A DNA stretch of 64,000 nucleotides from JBFAPK01 sp040676675 (lineage in GTDB: Bacteria; Actinomycetota; Actinomycetes; Mycobacteriales; Micromonosporaceae): contig NZ_JBFAPK010000008.1 in NCBI RefSeq assembly GCF_040676675.1, positions 139,618-203,617 on the forward strand, given 5' to 3'. The translations under genes were made by a program, and so were the position numbers. The notes under the pieces were generated by a model. It was not told where the DNA came from. It saw nothing but the letters and a program-made list of their open reading frames with translations, and made no database searches. Positions 56,745-64,000 of the stretch are shown in pieces. Within the stretch, counting starts at the first letter, position 1; each line of letters begins with the position of its first letter.

Positions 56745-58229
56745 ATGGACCTGCAGAGCTACCTGCGTGTGGTGCGCCAGCGGTGGTGGATCGTGCTCGC
56801 CACGGTCACCCTCGCGCTCGGCGTGGCCGCTCTCGCCACGGTGCGGGCCACGCCGCAGTACACCTCGACCGTGACCTTCTTCGTCACCATCCCCAGCAAG
56901 GGCGTCTCCGACGCGTACCAGGGCGGGCTCTTCCTGCAGCAGCGGGTGAAGTCGTACGCGGACCTGCTGACCAGTGACCGGCTGGCCCAGAGCGTGGTCG
57001 CCGAGGACTCGCTCGGATTGACGGCGAACGAGGTCCAGTCCCGCGTCAAGGCCCGTGCCGAGGTCGACCGGGTGCTGCTGTCGGCCACCGTCACCGACAC
57101 GGATCCCGCCCGGGCGCTCAAGATCCTTGAGGAGTTGACCAGCCAGTTCGTGCGGCTGGTCCAGCAGATCGAGACGCCGCCGGGTGCGGACGAGGCGCCC
57201 ATCAAGCTGGAGGTGGTCAGCGGGCCCCGGTCCAACCCGAACCCCGTTTCGCCGCGTCCGGTCCGCAACCTGACCCTCGGGGGCCTGCTCGGCCTGCTGC
57301 TCGGCGTCGGCCTGGCGGTGCTGCGGGGCAGGACCGACAAGACGATCCGTGACGGTGCGACGCTCTCCCGCAGCGTGGCGGCCCCGCTGCTCGGCCAGAT
57401 CCCGTACGACGACGCGGCCACCTCGACCCCGCTGATCACCGGCGGCGCGGCCCAGTCACCACGGGCCGAGGCGCTGCGCAAACTACGCACGAACCTGCGC
57501 TTCGTCGACGTGGCCGAGCCGGCCCGGGTCATCGCCGTCACCAGTGCGGTCCAGGGCGAGGGCAAGTCGACCCTGGCCTGCAACCTCTCGATCGCGCTCG
57601 CCGAGGCGGGCTGGCGGGTGCTGCTCATCGACGCGGACCTGCGGCGCCCGCGTACCGCGCACTACCTCGGCATCGAGGGTGTGCTCGGGCTGACCGACGT
57701 GCTGACCGGCGAGGTCGAGCTGGACGACGTGCTGCGGCAGTGGGGCAACGGCTCGCTCCACGTGCTGCCCGGCGGGTCCAGCCCGCCGAACCCGAGCGAG
57801 CTGCTCGGTTCCAAGGCCATGGCGGACCTGCTGAACCTGCTGCGCGACCAGGCCGACATCGTGGTGATCGACACCGCCCCGCTGCTGCCGGTGGCCGACG
57901 GCGTGGTGGTCGCGGTACAGGCCGACGGGGCGCTGCTGGTCAGCCGCCAGGGCAAGACCTCGTTCGCGGAGGCCATCACCGCGGCGCAGTCCCTGCAGGC
58001 GGTCGGCGCTCGCCTGTTGGGCTGCGTACTGAACATGGTCAAGTCGGTGCGCTCGGAGGTCTACCAGTACCAGGCGTACCGGGTGGCCGAGTTGTCGCGG
58101 CAACCGGTCGCCGCGCCCGTCGAACGGGTACCGGCCACGGCCGTGGGCATGCCGGGTGAGCAGCTCAACCGCTCGGCGCTCGGCGAGGCCACGCACGAGT
58201 TCTCCGATCTGAGCCGGAGCCGAGGATGA
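56745..58229 (+). CDS. Wzz/BY-kinase: polysaccharide co-polymerase tyrosine autokinase
   Basis: 494 residues from the ATG at 56745. N-terminal Wzz domain with two helices (~residues 15-33 and ~175-195), outside loop between, then a cytoplasmic BY-kinase: Walker A SAVQGEGKSTLACNLSIALA (~270), Walker A' LLIDADLRRP (~298), Walker B IVVIDTAPLLP (~378), and tyrosines EVYQYQAYRV near 450 as autophosphorylation sites. Such proteins set chain length and export of capsule or exopolysaccharide. The stop overlaps a 32-codon small frame leading to the glycosyltransferase gene. Confidence 0.92.
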   Translation: MDLQSYLRVVRQRWWIVLATVTLALGVAALATVRATPQYTSTVTFFVTIPSKGVSDAYQGGLFLQQRVKSYADLLTSDRLAQSVVAEDSLGLTANEVQSRVKARAEVDRVLLSATVTDTDPARALKILEELTSQFVRLVQQIETPPGADEAPIKLEVVSGPRSNPNPVSPRPVRNLTLGGLLGLLLGVGLAVLRGRTDKTIRDGATLSRSVAAPLLGQIPYDDAATSTPLITGGAAQSPRAEALRKLRTNLRFVDVAEPARVIAVTSAVQGEGKSTLACNLSIALAEAGWRVLLIDADLRRPRTAHYLGIEGVLGLTDVLTGEVELDDVLRQWGNGSLHVLPGGSSPPNPSELLGSKAMADLLNLLRDQADIVVIDTAPLLPVADGVVVAVQADGALLVSRQGKTSFAEAITAAQSLQAVGARLLGCVLNMVKSVRSEVYQYQAYRVAELSRQPVAAPVERVPATAVGMPGEQLNRSALGEATHEFSDLSRSRG

Positions 58230-58324
58230 CCCCGGCCACCGCACGCGGAGCGCGGCGGCGCCGGGTGGACCGCGACGAGCCGCCGCCCGACCCGTCGCCG
58301 GGGGCGTCGCGGGTGGGGCCATGA
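58226..58324 (+). CDS. 32-codon bridging frame between BY-kinase and glycosyltransferase genes
   Basis: ATG at 58226 overlaps the kinase stop (ATGA) and its TGA overlaps the next ATG (ATGA at 58321). Product is Arg/Pro-rich (MTPATARGARRRRVDRDEPP...). Overlaps on both ends suggest translational coupling; the peptide itself may have no role. A second example of the arrangement seen between egtB and egtC. Confidence 0.4.
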   Translation: MTPATARGARRRRVDRDEPPPDPSPGASRVGP

Positions 58325-59568
58325 AGATCGGAATCCTCACCTACTACTTCCCGCCCGAGCCGGCGTTCATCCCCGGCAGCCTGGCCGAGGAGCTCGCCGC
58401 GCGCGGCCACGAGGTCCGGGTGCTGACCGGTTTCCCGGACTACCCGGGCGGCCGGCTCTATCCCGGCTGGCGCCAGCGCTGGAACCACCGCACCACCAGC
58501 GAGCGGCTGACCGTCCGCCGGGTGCCGCGCTACCCGAGCGACGACACCTCGACGACGCGCCGGCTCGCGAGCTACCTCTCCTTCGCCGGTAGCACGAGCC
58601 TGGCGGCGCCTCGGTACCTCGCCGGCATCGACGTGCTCTACGTCTACCATCCCCTGGCGACCACCTTCGCCGTGACGGGGCTGCTGCGGCTGCTGCGCCG
58701 CGTCCCGACGGTGCTGCACGTGCAGGATGTCTGGCCGGAATGGGCGCCCGTGGCGGATCCGAGCGTGGGCAGTCGCGCCGGGCGGATCCTCTCCGAGCGG
58801 GTCAGCACCACCATGCGCCGCGTCTACGGGGCGGCCAGCGGCATCGCGGTGATCGCCCCGTCCATGGCGGAACTGGTGGTGGCGCGCGGCGCGGACGAGT
58901 CGAAGATCCGTACCGTGCTCAACTGGACCGACGAGCGGCTCTTCCGCCCGCTGCCGCCGAGCCGGGCCGCTCGCGCGGCGATCGGGTACCGCGACCGCTG
59001 CACGGTCATGCACGCCGGCAACATGGGCCCGTTCCAGCGGGTCGAGACGGCGATCCGGGCCGCCGCGCGGCTCGGCGACCAGATCGACCTGGTGCTCGTC
59101 GGCTCGGGCAGCGAGGAGGGGCGCGCCCGCCGGCTGGTGGCCGAGTTGCGAGCCGACAACGTCCGCTTCGTCGGCCAGCGCCCACCGGACGAGATGCCCG
59201 AACTGTACGGAGCGGCCGAGTACCAGCTGATCCTGCTGCGCGACCTGCCGGCGCTGCGCGGCACGGTACCGGCGAAGCTGCAGAGCGCCCTCTCCTGCGG
59301 CTCGCCCGTGGTCGCCTCGGCGGGCGGGGACACGGCCGACCTGGTCGAGCGGACGCGGGTCGGGTTCTCGTGCCCGCCGGAGGACTGGCAGGCGCTGGCG
59401 GACCGGTTCGCGCTGGCGGCCGTGATCCCGCCGGAGGCTCGCGTACAGATGGGGCAGCGCGCGCGGGAGAGCTACCTGCAGCGGATGTCGATGCGCGGTG
59501 GTGTCGATCAGATCGAGCGGATGCTGACCGACGCGGCCCTCAGCGGCGCCCGCTCCCGTCGCCGGTAA
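58321..59568 (+). CDS. Glycosyltransferase family 4 (WbuB-like)
   Basis: 415 residues. KIGILTYYFPPEPAFIPGSL start and TGFPDYPGGRLYPGW are typical of WbuB-like transferases of N-acetyl-fucosamine-type sugars; C-lobe CTVMHAGNMGPFQRVETAI and SALSCGSPVVASAGGDTADLV donor site (E replaced by L/C context near 320). It should add a sugar to the growing repeat unit on undecaprenyl phosphate. The ATG start is fixed by the overlap with the bridging frame. Confidence 0.9.
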   Translation: MKIGILTYYFPPEPAFIPGSLAEELAARGHEVRVLTGFPDYPGGRLYPGWRQRWNHRTTSERLTVRRVPRYPSDDTSTTRRLASYLSFAGSTSLAAPRYLAGIDVLYVYHPLATTFAVTGLLRLLRRVPTVLHVQDVWPEWAPVADPSVGSRAGRILSERVSTTMRRVYGAASGIAVIAPSMAELVVARGADESKIRTVLNWTDERLFRPLPPSRAARAAIGYRDRCTVMHAGNMGPFQRVETAIRAAARLGDQIDLVLVGSGSEEGRARRLVAELRADNVRFVGQRPPDEMPELYGAAEYQLILLRDLPALRGTVPAKLQSALSCGSPVVASAGGDTADLVERTRVGFSCPPEDWQALADRFALAAVIPPEARVQMGQRARESYLQRMSMRGGVDQIERMLTDAALSGARSRRR

Positions 59569-59831
59569 CCGACCCGCGCCGGGGTGGTGGATTTCCTTTC
59601 CGGCGCCTCCCCGGCGCCGTTTCCTTCGCGCGACCCCGGCACCTGTTCGGTCGACCGTTCGGGCCGCTGACGGGCGCCTGCGACCCTCATGCGAATTTGA
59701 TTCGGAAGTGTGCGTCATCGGGGGGAAAGCCGGTCATAGCAAGCTCTGTCGGCTAATCCGCGTGGTATGAAGTACGAGGTTAATGGACATATCTGCGGGT
59801 CTTTCTTATTCGTTGGGGTGAAGGTGGCGAA
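59569..59831 (+). promoter_or_regulatory. Leader region of the DUF4012 gene
   Basis: 263 bases; a GC-rich hairpin-like stretch first (CCGGCGCC near 59612 and again near 59625), then a marked AT-rich segment (59690-59825) with TCATGCGAATTTGATTCGG and GGTTAATGGACATATC. Probable promoter of the DUF4012/LPXTG pair. A stem AGCCG/CGGCT at about 59729-59755 is seen but no known riboswitch matches. Confidence 0.5.
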
Positions 59832-61631
59832 ATGACCGCTACTTCGGGCAAGCGCCGCCGACGGAGTCGTGGTCGTCGGCGTCTGCGCCGGGTGCTCCTG
59901 GCCGCTCTGGTCTGCGCCTGCCTGGTGTCGCTCAGCGGCGGTTGGCTCGTGCTGCGGGGCTGGCAGACCCGGGAACACCTGGTCGGCGCGATGCGACTCG
60001 CCCGCAGTCTGAGCGAGCAGGTGCGCTCCGGCGACCTGGTCCAGGCCCGGCGGACGCTCGCCGCGCTGCAGCAGCAGACCGCGGGCGCCCGGTCCTCCTC
60101 CGGGGATCCCGCCTGGCGCGGCGCCGGTCACCTGCCGTACGCGGGGCGGAACTTCGCCACCGTCCAGGCCATCTCGATCGCGGTCGACGACCTCGCCCGG
60201 CTGGCGTTCCCGGCCCTGCTGAGCCTCGACCCCGCCGCGCTGGTCCCGAAGGCCGGCCGGCTCGACCTGGCCGCGCTGCGGTCGACGGCCCCCACCCTCG
60301 CCGCCGCCGAACCGGAGGTGCGGAAGGTGGACCGCCGCGTCGACGCGTTGCCGACGGCCGGCCTGCACCCGCAGGTGCGCGACGCGCTCCGACAACTCCG
60401 CGACGAACTGGACAACCTCACCACGGTCACCACCGCCGCCCGGATCGCCGCCGCCCTGCTGCCGCCGATCCTCGGGGCCAACGGTGCGCGTACCTATCTG
60501 CTCGTCTCGCAGAACCTCGCGGAGCTGCGGGCGACCGGCGGGATCTGGGGCGCGTACGCCGCCATCCGTACCGAGGGAGGCCAGGCGCGGATCGTCGCCC
60601 AGGGCGGAACCGCCAGCGAGGACCTGCCGATGTTCCCGCAGCCGGTGCTCCAGCTGAGCCCGGAGATGCGGGCGCTCTACGGCGACCTGCCGGGGATCTA
60701 CGCACCGGACGTCAACCTCACCCCGCACTTCCCGACGGCCGCCAAGCTCTACCGGGAGATGTACCGCCGCCGCAGCGGCACCAGTGTCGACGGGGTGCTG
60801 GCCACGGACCCGGTGGTGCTCTCGTACCTGCTCCAGGCCATCGGTCCGGTGCAGGTGACGGGCCAGACCGGCGTGGTGTCCCAGCCCACGCTGGCCGCCA
60901 CCACCGCGGTCCGCACCCTGCTCTCGGACACCTACCGCACGCTCGACCTCAAGGCGCAGGACAGGTACTTCGCCGCCTCCGCGCGGGCGGTCTTCGAGGC
61001 GATCCTGCAGCGCCCGATCGATCCGCGTGCCCTGATGACGGTCCTCGACCGGGCGGTCGAGGAGCGGCGCCTGCTCTTCTGGAGCGCCCACGAGCAGGAA
61101 CAGGAGATGATCGCCGGTACCCGGCTCGCCGGCGTGCTGCCCGAACGTGAGCAGGTGCCGACCGTCGGCGTCTTCCTCAACGACGGCAGCGGCGCGAAGC
61201 TCGGCTACTACCTGACCCACGAGGCCGAGCTGACGGTCGGCGACTGCCGCCGTGACGGCCGTCGTGAGCTGCGGTTGCGGGTGACGCTCTCCTCCAGCGC
61301 CCCGAGGTCCGGGCTCAGCTCGTCGGTGCTGGGGCTCGGGCTGTCGGGGGAGCCGTACACCGCTCGCACCCTGGTCTACCTGTTCAGCCCGGCGCGCGGA
61401 TCGGTCGTCTCCGCCCGGCTCGACGGTACGGCCGTCGCGGTCGGCAGCGGCACCGAACGCGGACGCCATGTCGGGATCGTCAACGTGGAGACCCCGCCCG
61501 GCCGTACCCGGGTGCTGGAAGCCACCCTGCTGACCCCGGTCGACGCCCCCGGCACCGCGGATCTCTGGCTCACGCCCGGAGTGAGCCCATGGACCACCCA
61601 CATCAGTTCAGCGCCAGATTGCAAAAAGTAG
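59832..61631 (+). CDS. DUF4012 domain membrane protein
   Basis: 599 residues. A strongly basic cytoplasmic tail (KRRRRSRGRRRLRR), one helix (~residues 21-44), then a long outside domain with YLLVSQNLAELRATGGIWGA (~residue 222), the hallmark of DUF4012, and later LNDGSGAKLGYYLTHEAEL. Found in actinobacterial cell-wall polysaccharide loci and distantly like LytR-CpsA-Psr neighbours; function not established. The gene ends 12 bases before an LPXTG surface protein, probably co-transcribed. Confidence 0.88.
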   Translation: MTATSGKRRRRSRGRRRLRRVLLAALVCACLVSLSGGWLVLRGWQTREHLVGAMRLARSLSEQVRSGDLVQARRTLAALQQQTAGARSSSGDPAWRGAGHLPYAGRNFATVQAISIAVDDLARLAFPALLSLDPAALVPKAGRLDLAALRSTAPTLAAAEPEVRKVDRRVDALPTAGLHPQVRDALRQLRDELDNLTTVTTAARIAAALLPPILGANGARTYLLVSQNLAELRATGGIWGAYAAIRTEGGQARIVAQGGTASEDLPMFPQPVLQLSPEMRALYGDLPGIYAPDVNLTPHFPTAAKLYREMYRRRSGTSVDGVLATDPVVLSYLLQAIGPVQVTGQTGVVSQPTLAATTAVRTLLSDTYRTLDLKAQDRYFAASARAVFEAILQRPIDPRALMTVLDRAVEERRLLFWSAHEQEQEMIAGTRLAGVLPEREQVPTVGVFLNDGSGAKLGYYLTHEAELTVGDCRRDGRRELRLRVTLSSSAPRSGLSSSVLGLGLSGEPYTARTLVYLFSPARGSVVSARLDGTAVAVGSGTERGRHVGIVNVETPPGRTRVLEATLLTPVDAPGTADLWLTPGVSPWTTHISSAPDCKK

Positions 61632-61643
61632 AGAGGAACCACT

Positions 61644-62246
61644 ATGCGGCTATCCCGCATCATCACCGCGCTCGTGGCCGGCCTTGCCGTGGCGGGCGTG
61701 CCTGCCGCGGCGGGGGCGGCTCAGCCGTACCCGCCCCAGCCGCCCTCGTTGACGGCGACCGATACGACGGTCGAGATCGGTCAGGCGACCACGCTCATCG
61801 GTACCGGGTTCGGCGCCAACGAACTCGTCCGCCTCGACTTCACGTTCACGCCGCTGGCCGCGCGTGCTCCGGGTGCCCAGCCGGCCCGGGTGGAGACCGG
61901 CGGCATGGGCGCCATGGCTCCGGCCAGCCTGGAGCTCAAGGGCGGCCCGGCGATCCCGTCGACCACCGTGCGGGCCAACTCCGAGGGGCGCTTCACCAAG
62001 GTGGTGAAGTTCCACCACGCGGGCCAGGTGCTCGTCACGGCCACCGGCCTGAGCACCGCACGGGTCGCGAGCGTGACGATAACGGTGTTCCGACCGCAGC
62101 CGGGGCTGCCGGTCACCGGTAGCTCCGTCGGTTCCCAACTGGCGGTCGGTGGCGGTCTCCTGGCCACGGGTGTGCTACTCGTACTGATGACCGTGGTGTG
62201 GCGCCGTCGCCGGCGTCAGGACGTGACCGCGGGGTCGATGAGCTAG
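61644..62246 (+). CDS. LPXTG-type cell-wall-anchored surface protein
   Basis: 200 residues from the ATG at 61644 (GAGAGGA upstream). Sec signal peptide (IITALVAGLAVAGVPAAAGA), an Ig-like beta domain (~residues 35-145: TTLIGTGFGANELVRLDFTF, FTKVVKFHHAGQVLVTATGL), then the sorting signal: LPVTG at ~156, a hydrophobic helix and a RRRRR tail. A sortase should cut between Thr and Gly and attach it to peptidoglycan. No sortase gene is in the window. Confidence 0.88.
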   Translation: MRLSRIITALVAGLAVAGVPAAAGAAQPYPPQPPSLTATDTTVEIGQATTLIGTGFGANELVRLDFTFTPLAARAPGAQPARVETGGMGAMAPASLELKGGPAIPSTTVRANSEGRFTKVVKFHHAGQVLVTATGLSTARVASVTITVFRPQPGLPVTGSSVGSQLAVGGGLLATGVLLVLMTVVWRRRRRQDVTAGSMS

Positions 62247-62272
62247 CACGCGGTACCCCGTGCCCAGCCGGT

Positions 62273-62313
62273 GGTGCCCGCCGGACGAGTTCACCGCTCG
62301 TCCGGCGGGCACC
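62273..62313 (+). terminator. Terminator after the LPXTG gene
   Basis: GGTGCCCGCCGGACGAG (62273-62289) and its perfect complement (62297-62313), 17-bp stem, 7-base loop, followed by GACCTTTTC. Confidence 0.92.
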
Positions 62314-62342
62314 GACCTTTTCCCGAGACCGACCTATCTCCG

Positions 62343-62413
62343 GCGCCGACCCCTTCTCGGTTCCGACGCAGCCCGGCACCGCCCCTTTTCGGTTCCGACG
62401 GCGGCCCGGCACC
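62343..62413. repeat. Two imperfect ~32-base direct repeats
   Basis: Two adjacent units with the shared sequence TCGGTTCCGACG and CCCGGCACCG, lying between the LPXTG terminator and the end of the minus-strand gene. No function seen. Confidence 0.6.
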
Positions 62414-62465
62414 GACCGTCCGTCGACGTGCCTGCCGTCCGCGACGCGGCCCGGGTACGACGCCC

Positions 62466-63215
62466 TCAGCGCCAGCGGCCGGAGAAGAGCGCCGCTGTCG
62501 GGGCGTCGGCCCGGCCGATCCGCAGGTCCTCGAAGATGCTGCTCCGGGCCGCGTGCTCGGCCTCGGCGCGCAGGTTCAGCGCCAACTCCCGGGACGCGTC
62601 GTGCGCCGCCCCGACCAGCACCAGCTCCGTACCCGGGTGGTCCAGATAGTCGGGCGGGTCGAGCGAGGCGAAGCGTCGGTTGCCGAACCGCTCCTGCAGC
62701 GCGGCGGGGAGTTTCGCGCGCCGGGAACCGGTGAGTCCGACACCGGGCGGCGACGGCGCCCTCGGGTTCTTCACGCTGACCACGTAGCTCGCCTCACGCT
62801 CGATACCCAGATCGTGCTGCGTGGCTCCGGGCCGGTTCGGCAACTCCAGCCGGTACGCCAGGTGGGTGTGGTCGTCGTGCCGGGCGATCACGTACGCCCC
62901 CTCCGCCGCCGGACGCGCCGGTGGCTGGTTGCGCTCGCCCCGCGTCTCCGTACCGTACGTCCGGCGCGCGAGCGCGTCGTGCACCCCTTCGGGACGATCG
63001 AAGACGGCGTCCACGAACGCCCAGAACCGGTCGTGCTGGTCGATTCCGGGCAGCCGCTTGCGGCCCACCACCAGCAGGCGGACCGGCCGACGTCCGCGCC
63101 ACGGATGCAGCACCAGCAGCAGCCGTTGCACCTCCTCCAGCGAGTCGACCTCCTCGTCGCCGACCCGGGGCCGGTACAGCAGGTACAGGTCGCCGTCCTC
63201 GAGCACCTTGGTCAT
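62466..63215 (-). CDS. Conserved hypothetical protein (249 aa)
   Basis: A soluble protein with no signal or membrane segment. Segments such as DLYLLYRPRVGDEEVDSLEEV, LLLVLHPWRGRRPVRLLVVG and DYLDHPGTELVLVGAAHDAS look structured, and codon use matches neighbouring genes, so it is very likely real. I recognise no catalytic motif. It is a lone minus-strand gene between the polysaccharide block and the last gene of the window. Confidence 0.7.
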   Translation of the reverse strand: MTKVLEDGDLYLLYRPRVGDEEVDSLEEVQRLLLVLHPWRGRRPVRLLVVGRKRLPGIDQHDRFWAFVDAVFDRPEGVHDALARRTYGTETRGERNQPPARPAAEGAYVIARHDDHTHLAYRLELPNRPGATQHDLGIEREASYVVSVKNPRAPSPPGVGLTGSRRAKLPAALQERFGNRRFASLDPPDYLDHPGTELVLVGAAHDASRELALNLRAEAEHAARSSIFEDLRIGRADAPTAALFSGRWR

Positions 63216-63722
63216 ACGCCGACCTACCCGTTTGCGCGTCGCCGTACCGGCTCGCCGGTCACTCCGGGGATCCGCCGCGGGGTCGCGTTCGTCGCCGATC
63301 GGCCGGTAGCGCCGGCTGCCCGTCGCGTGCCCGCCGTCCCGAGGCCGGTCGCGGGATGGTGTGGTCTCTCGCGACCTGGGCGGCCTGTCCGTTTTGGGGT
63401 GACCGGCGGCACGGTTTCGGCGGAATGCTGGCTGGCCGGGGGTGGTTATATCCGCGTACGACCGCAGCGGCAGTGAGCCGCCGCCGGGTTGATCTGGCGA
63501 GTGCGGAATGCTGGCTGGTCGGGCGTGGTTACATCCCGACGGCGCCCCGCAGCAGCCGCCCCGGATTCTTCACGGGGCCTGGTAGCGCGGGTTGTTTCTT
63601 CTCCAAGCCGCATTTCTTCTGGGCTTTTCTGTGAGCTTTTGTTGCCTCGTCCTTGGCGAGGTGCTCGCGCCTCACATCCCCCGGTGAGGTGTGTTTCCCC
63701 CCGAGTTGGAAGGAATTCCATC
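63216..63722 (+). promoter_or_regulatory. Duplicated sigma-R-like promoter and long T-rich leader
   Basis: GGAAT-N18-GTT, the sigma-R/SigH consensus, occurs twice inside a 33-base imperfect repeat (copies at 63420-63452 and 63503-63535, spaced 83 bases; both run GGAATGCTGGCTGG then GTGGTTA-AT). A ~190-base leader follows. It has T-rich stretches and two small stems: CCTCG/CGAGG (about 63643-63660) and CCTCAC/GTGAGG (about 63671-63690). A GGAAGG site precedes the GTG at 63723. No known riboswitch recognised. From 63216 to 63419 nothing is seen. Confidence 0.65.
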
Positions 63723-64000
63723 GTGAACTCGAAGAAGCTGTTTGATGCTGTTACTCGTACGGCTGTTGCTCGTCGGACGGTGCTGGGTGTTGCTGGTCTG
63801 GCGTTCGCCGGTGGTGCTGTCGCTGGTCCGGCCGCCAGTGCGATGGCCGCTCCGCAGGCTCCTGTGATGCACCCTGTGACCGCTCAGGCGGTGGTGCAGC
63901 AGGACAAGCCTGGTAAGCCGGGTATGGACAAGCTGGTGCCGCACGGCACTCAGGGTGCGCAGTCGCGGATCGACCTGGATGGTGAGCAGAGGGCGAATGT
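63723..64000 (+). CDS. Secreted protein, 5' part (cut by window end)
   Basis: GTG at 63723 starts a frame open to the end of the window. A Tat- or Sec-type signal (VARRTVLGVAGLAFAGGAVA, cleavage near ASAMA) is followed by a Pro/Gly/Lys-rich stretch, then HGTQGAQSRIDLDGEQRANV, which looks like the start of a globular domain, possibly a peptidoglycan-active one. Codon use differs from neighbours: many T-ending codons (GCT, CCT, GGT), a trait of strongly expressed or acquired genes. The leader and duplicated promoter suggest stress-controlled, strong expression. Confidence 0.8.
   Translation, partial: MNSKKLFDAVTRTAVARRTVLGVAGLAFAGGAVAGPAASAMAAPQAPVMHPVTAQAVVQQDKPGKPGMDKLVPHGTQGAQSRIDLDGEQRAN

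Noticed and set aside
56666..56977. Small frame MLGVLIASKEITWLELVRPA... before the BY-kinase as a leader peptide.
   Set aside because: It runs far into the kinase gene in another frame and turns into Arg/His-rich shadow sequence, with no known leader pattern.
59690..59831. Cyclic-di-GMP riboswitch in the AT-rich leader of the DUF4012 gene.
   Set aside because: No GEMM-type core or tetraloop arrangement could be matched; one short stem alone is not enough.
63216..63722. Cyclic-di-AMP (ydaO) riboswitch ahead of the last secreted protein gene.
   Set aside because: The gene type would fit, but I could not find the conserved ydaO core motifs in the leader; only small local stems are visible.

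Overview
The window is very GC-rich actinomycete DNA. GTG starts and four-base ATGA/GTGA stop-start overlaps are frequent. A SapB-type ram locus, an AfsR-like regulator, an ergothioneine operon and the content of the secreted proteins suggest Micromonosporaceae (Micromonospora or a close relative). No rRNA, tRNA, insertion sequence, prophage or CRISPR array is visible. Genus assignment is inference from gene content and composition.

Layout. 1-2559: 3' end of a molybdate ABC importer (modA partial, modB, modC). 2560-4247: a cysteine-type leader peptide and hairpin ahead of a small membrane protein and a YeiH-type sulfur exporter. 4371-7003: cobalt/cobalamin block, with cbtBA under a cobalamin riboswitch, a histidine phosphatase and a metal-receptor binding protein. 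7117-13852: complete ramCSAB morphogen (SapB-like class III lanthipeptide) cluster on the minus strand; ramB runs in frame into a CsbD gene. 14128-16493: divergent LVIVD-repeat and DUF305 secreted proteins around a perfect CRP-like palindrome. 16652-28227: GntR regulator and an eight-gene carbohydrate operon (ABC importer, PHP hydrolase, isomerase, oxidoreductase, GH38 alpha-mannosidase). 28362-31239: a probably frameshifted fulvocin C-related gene, a small membrane protein and a secreted phospholipase D-like protein. 31332-32742: anti-sigma/ECF sigma pair. 33147-35837: AfsR-like NB-ARC/TPR regulator.

35859-43275 is the most unusual part. A class II lanthipeptide pair (LanM plus a mersacidin-type precursor whose gene overlaps lanM) lies divergent to a gene for a 62-residue peptide with ten cysteines. 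That peptide gene is followed by a hairpin and then MauE, TlpA-like, ABC exporter and S26 signal peptidase genes. I propose the latter as a dedicated redox, export and cleavage system for a disulfide-rich peptide.

43401-48400 and 56745-62246 are two halves of an envelope polysaccharide region: sugar epimerases, UDP-sugar dehydrogenase, glycosyltransferases, BY-kinase, DUF4012 protein and an LPXTG protein. Between them are a Ser/Thr kinase, an ArsR regulator, egtABCD (no egtE) and a GDT1-type manganese exporter under a yybP-ykoY riboswitch. The window ends in a secreted protein gene of different codon usage, preceded by a duplicated sigma-R-like promoter motif.
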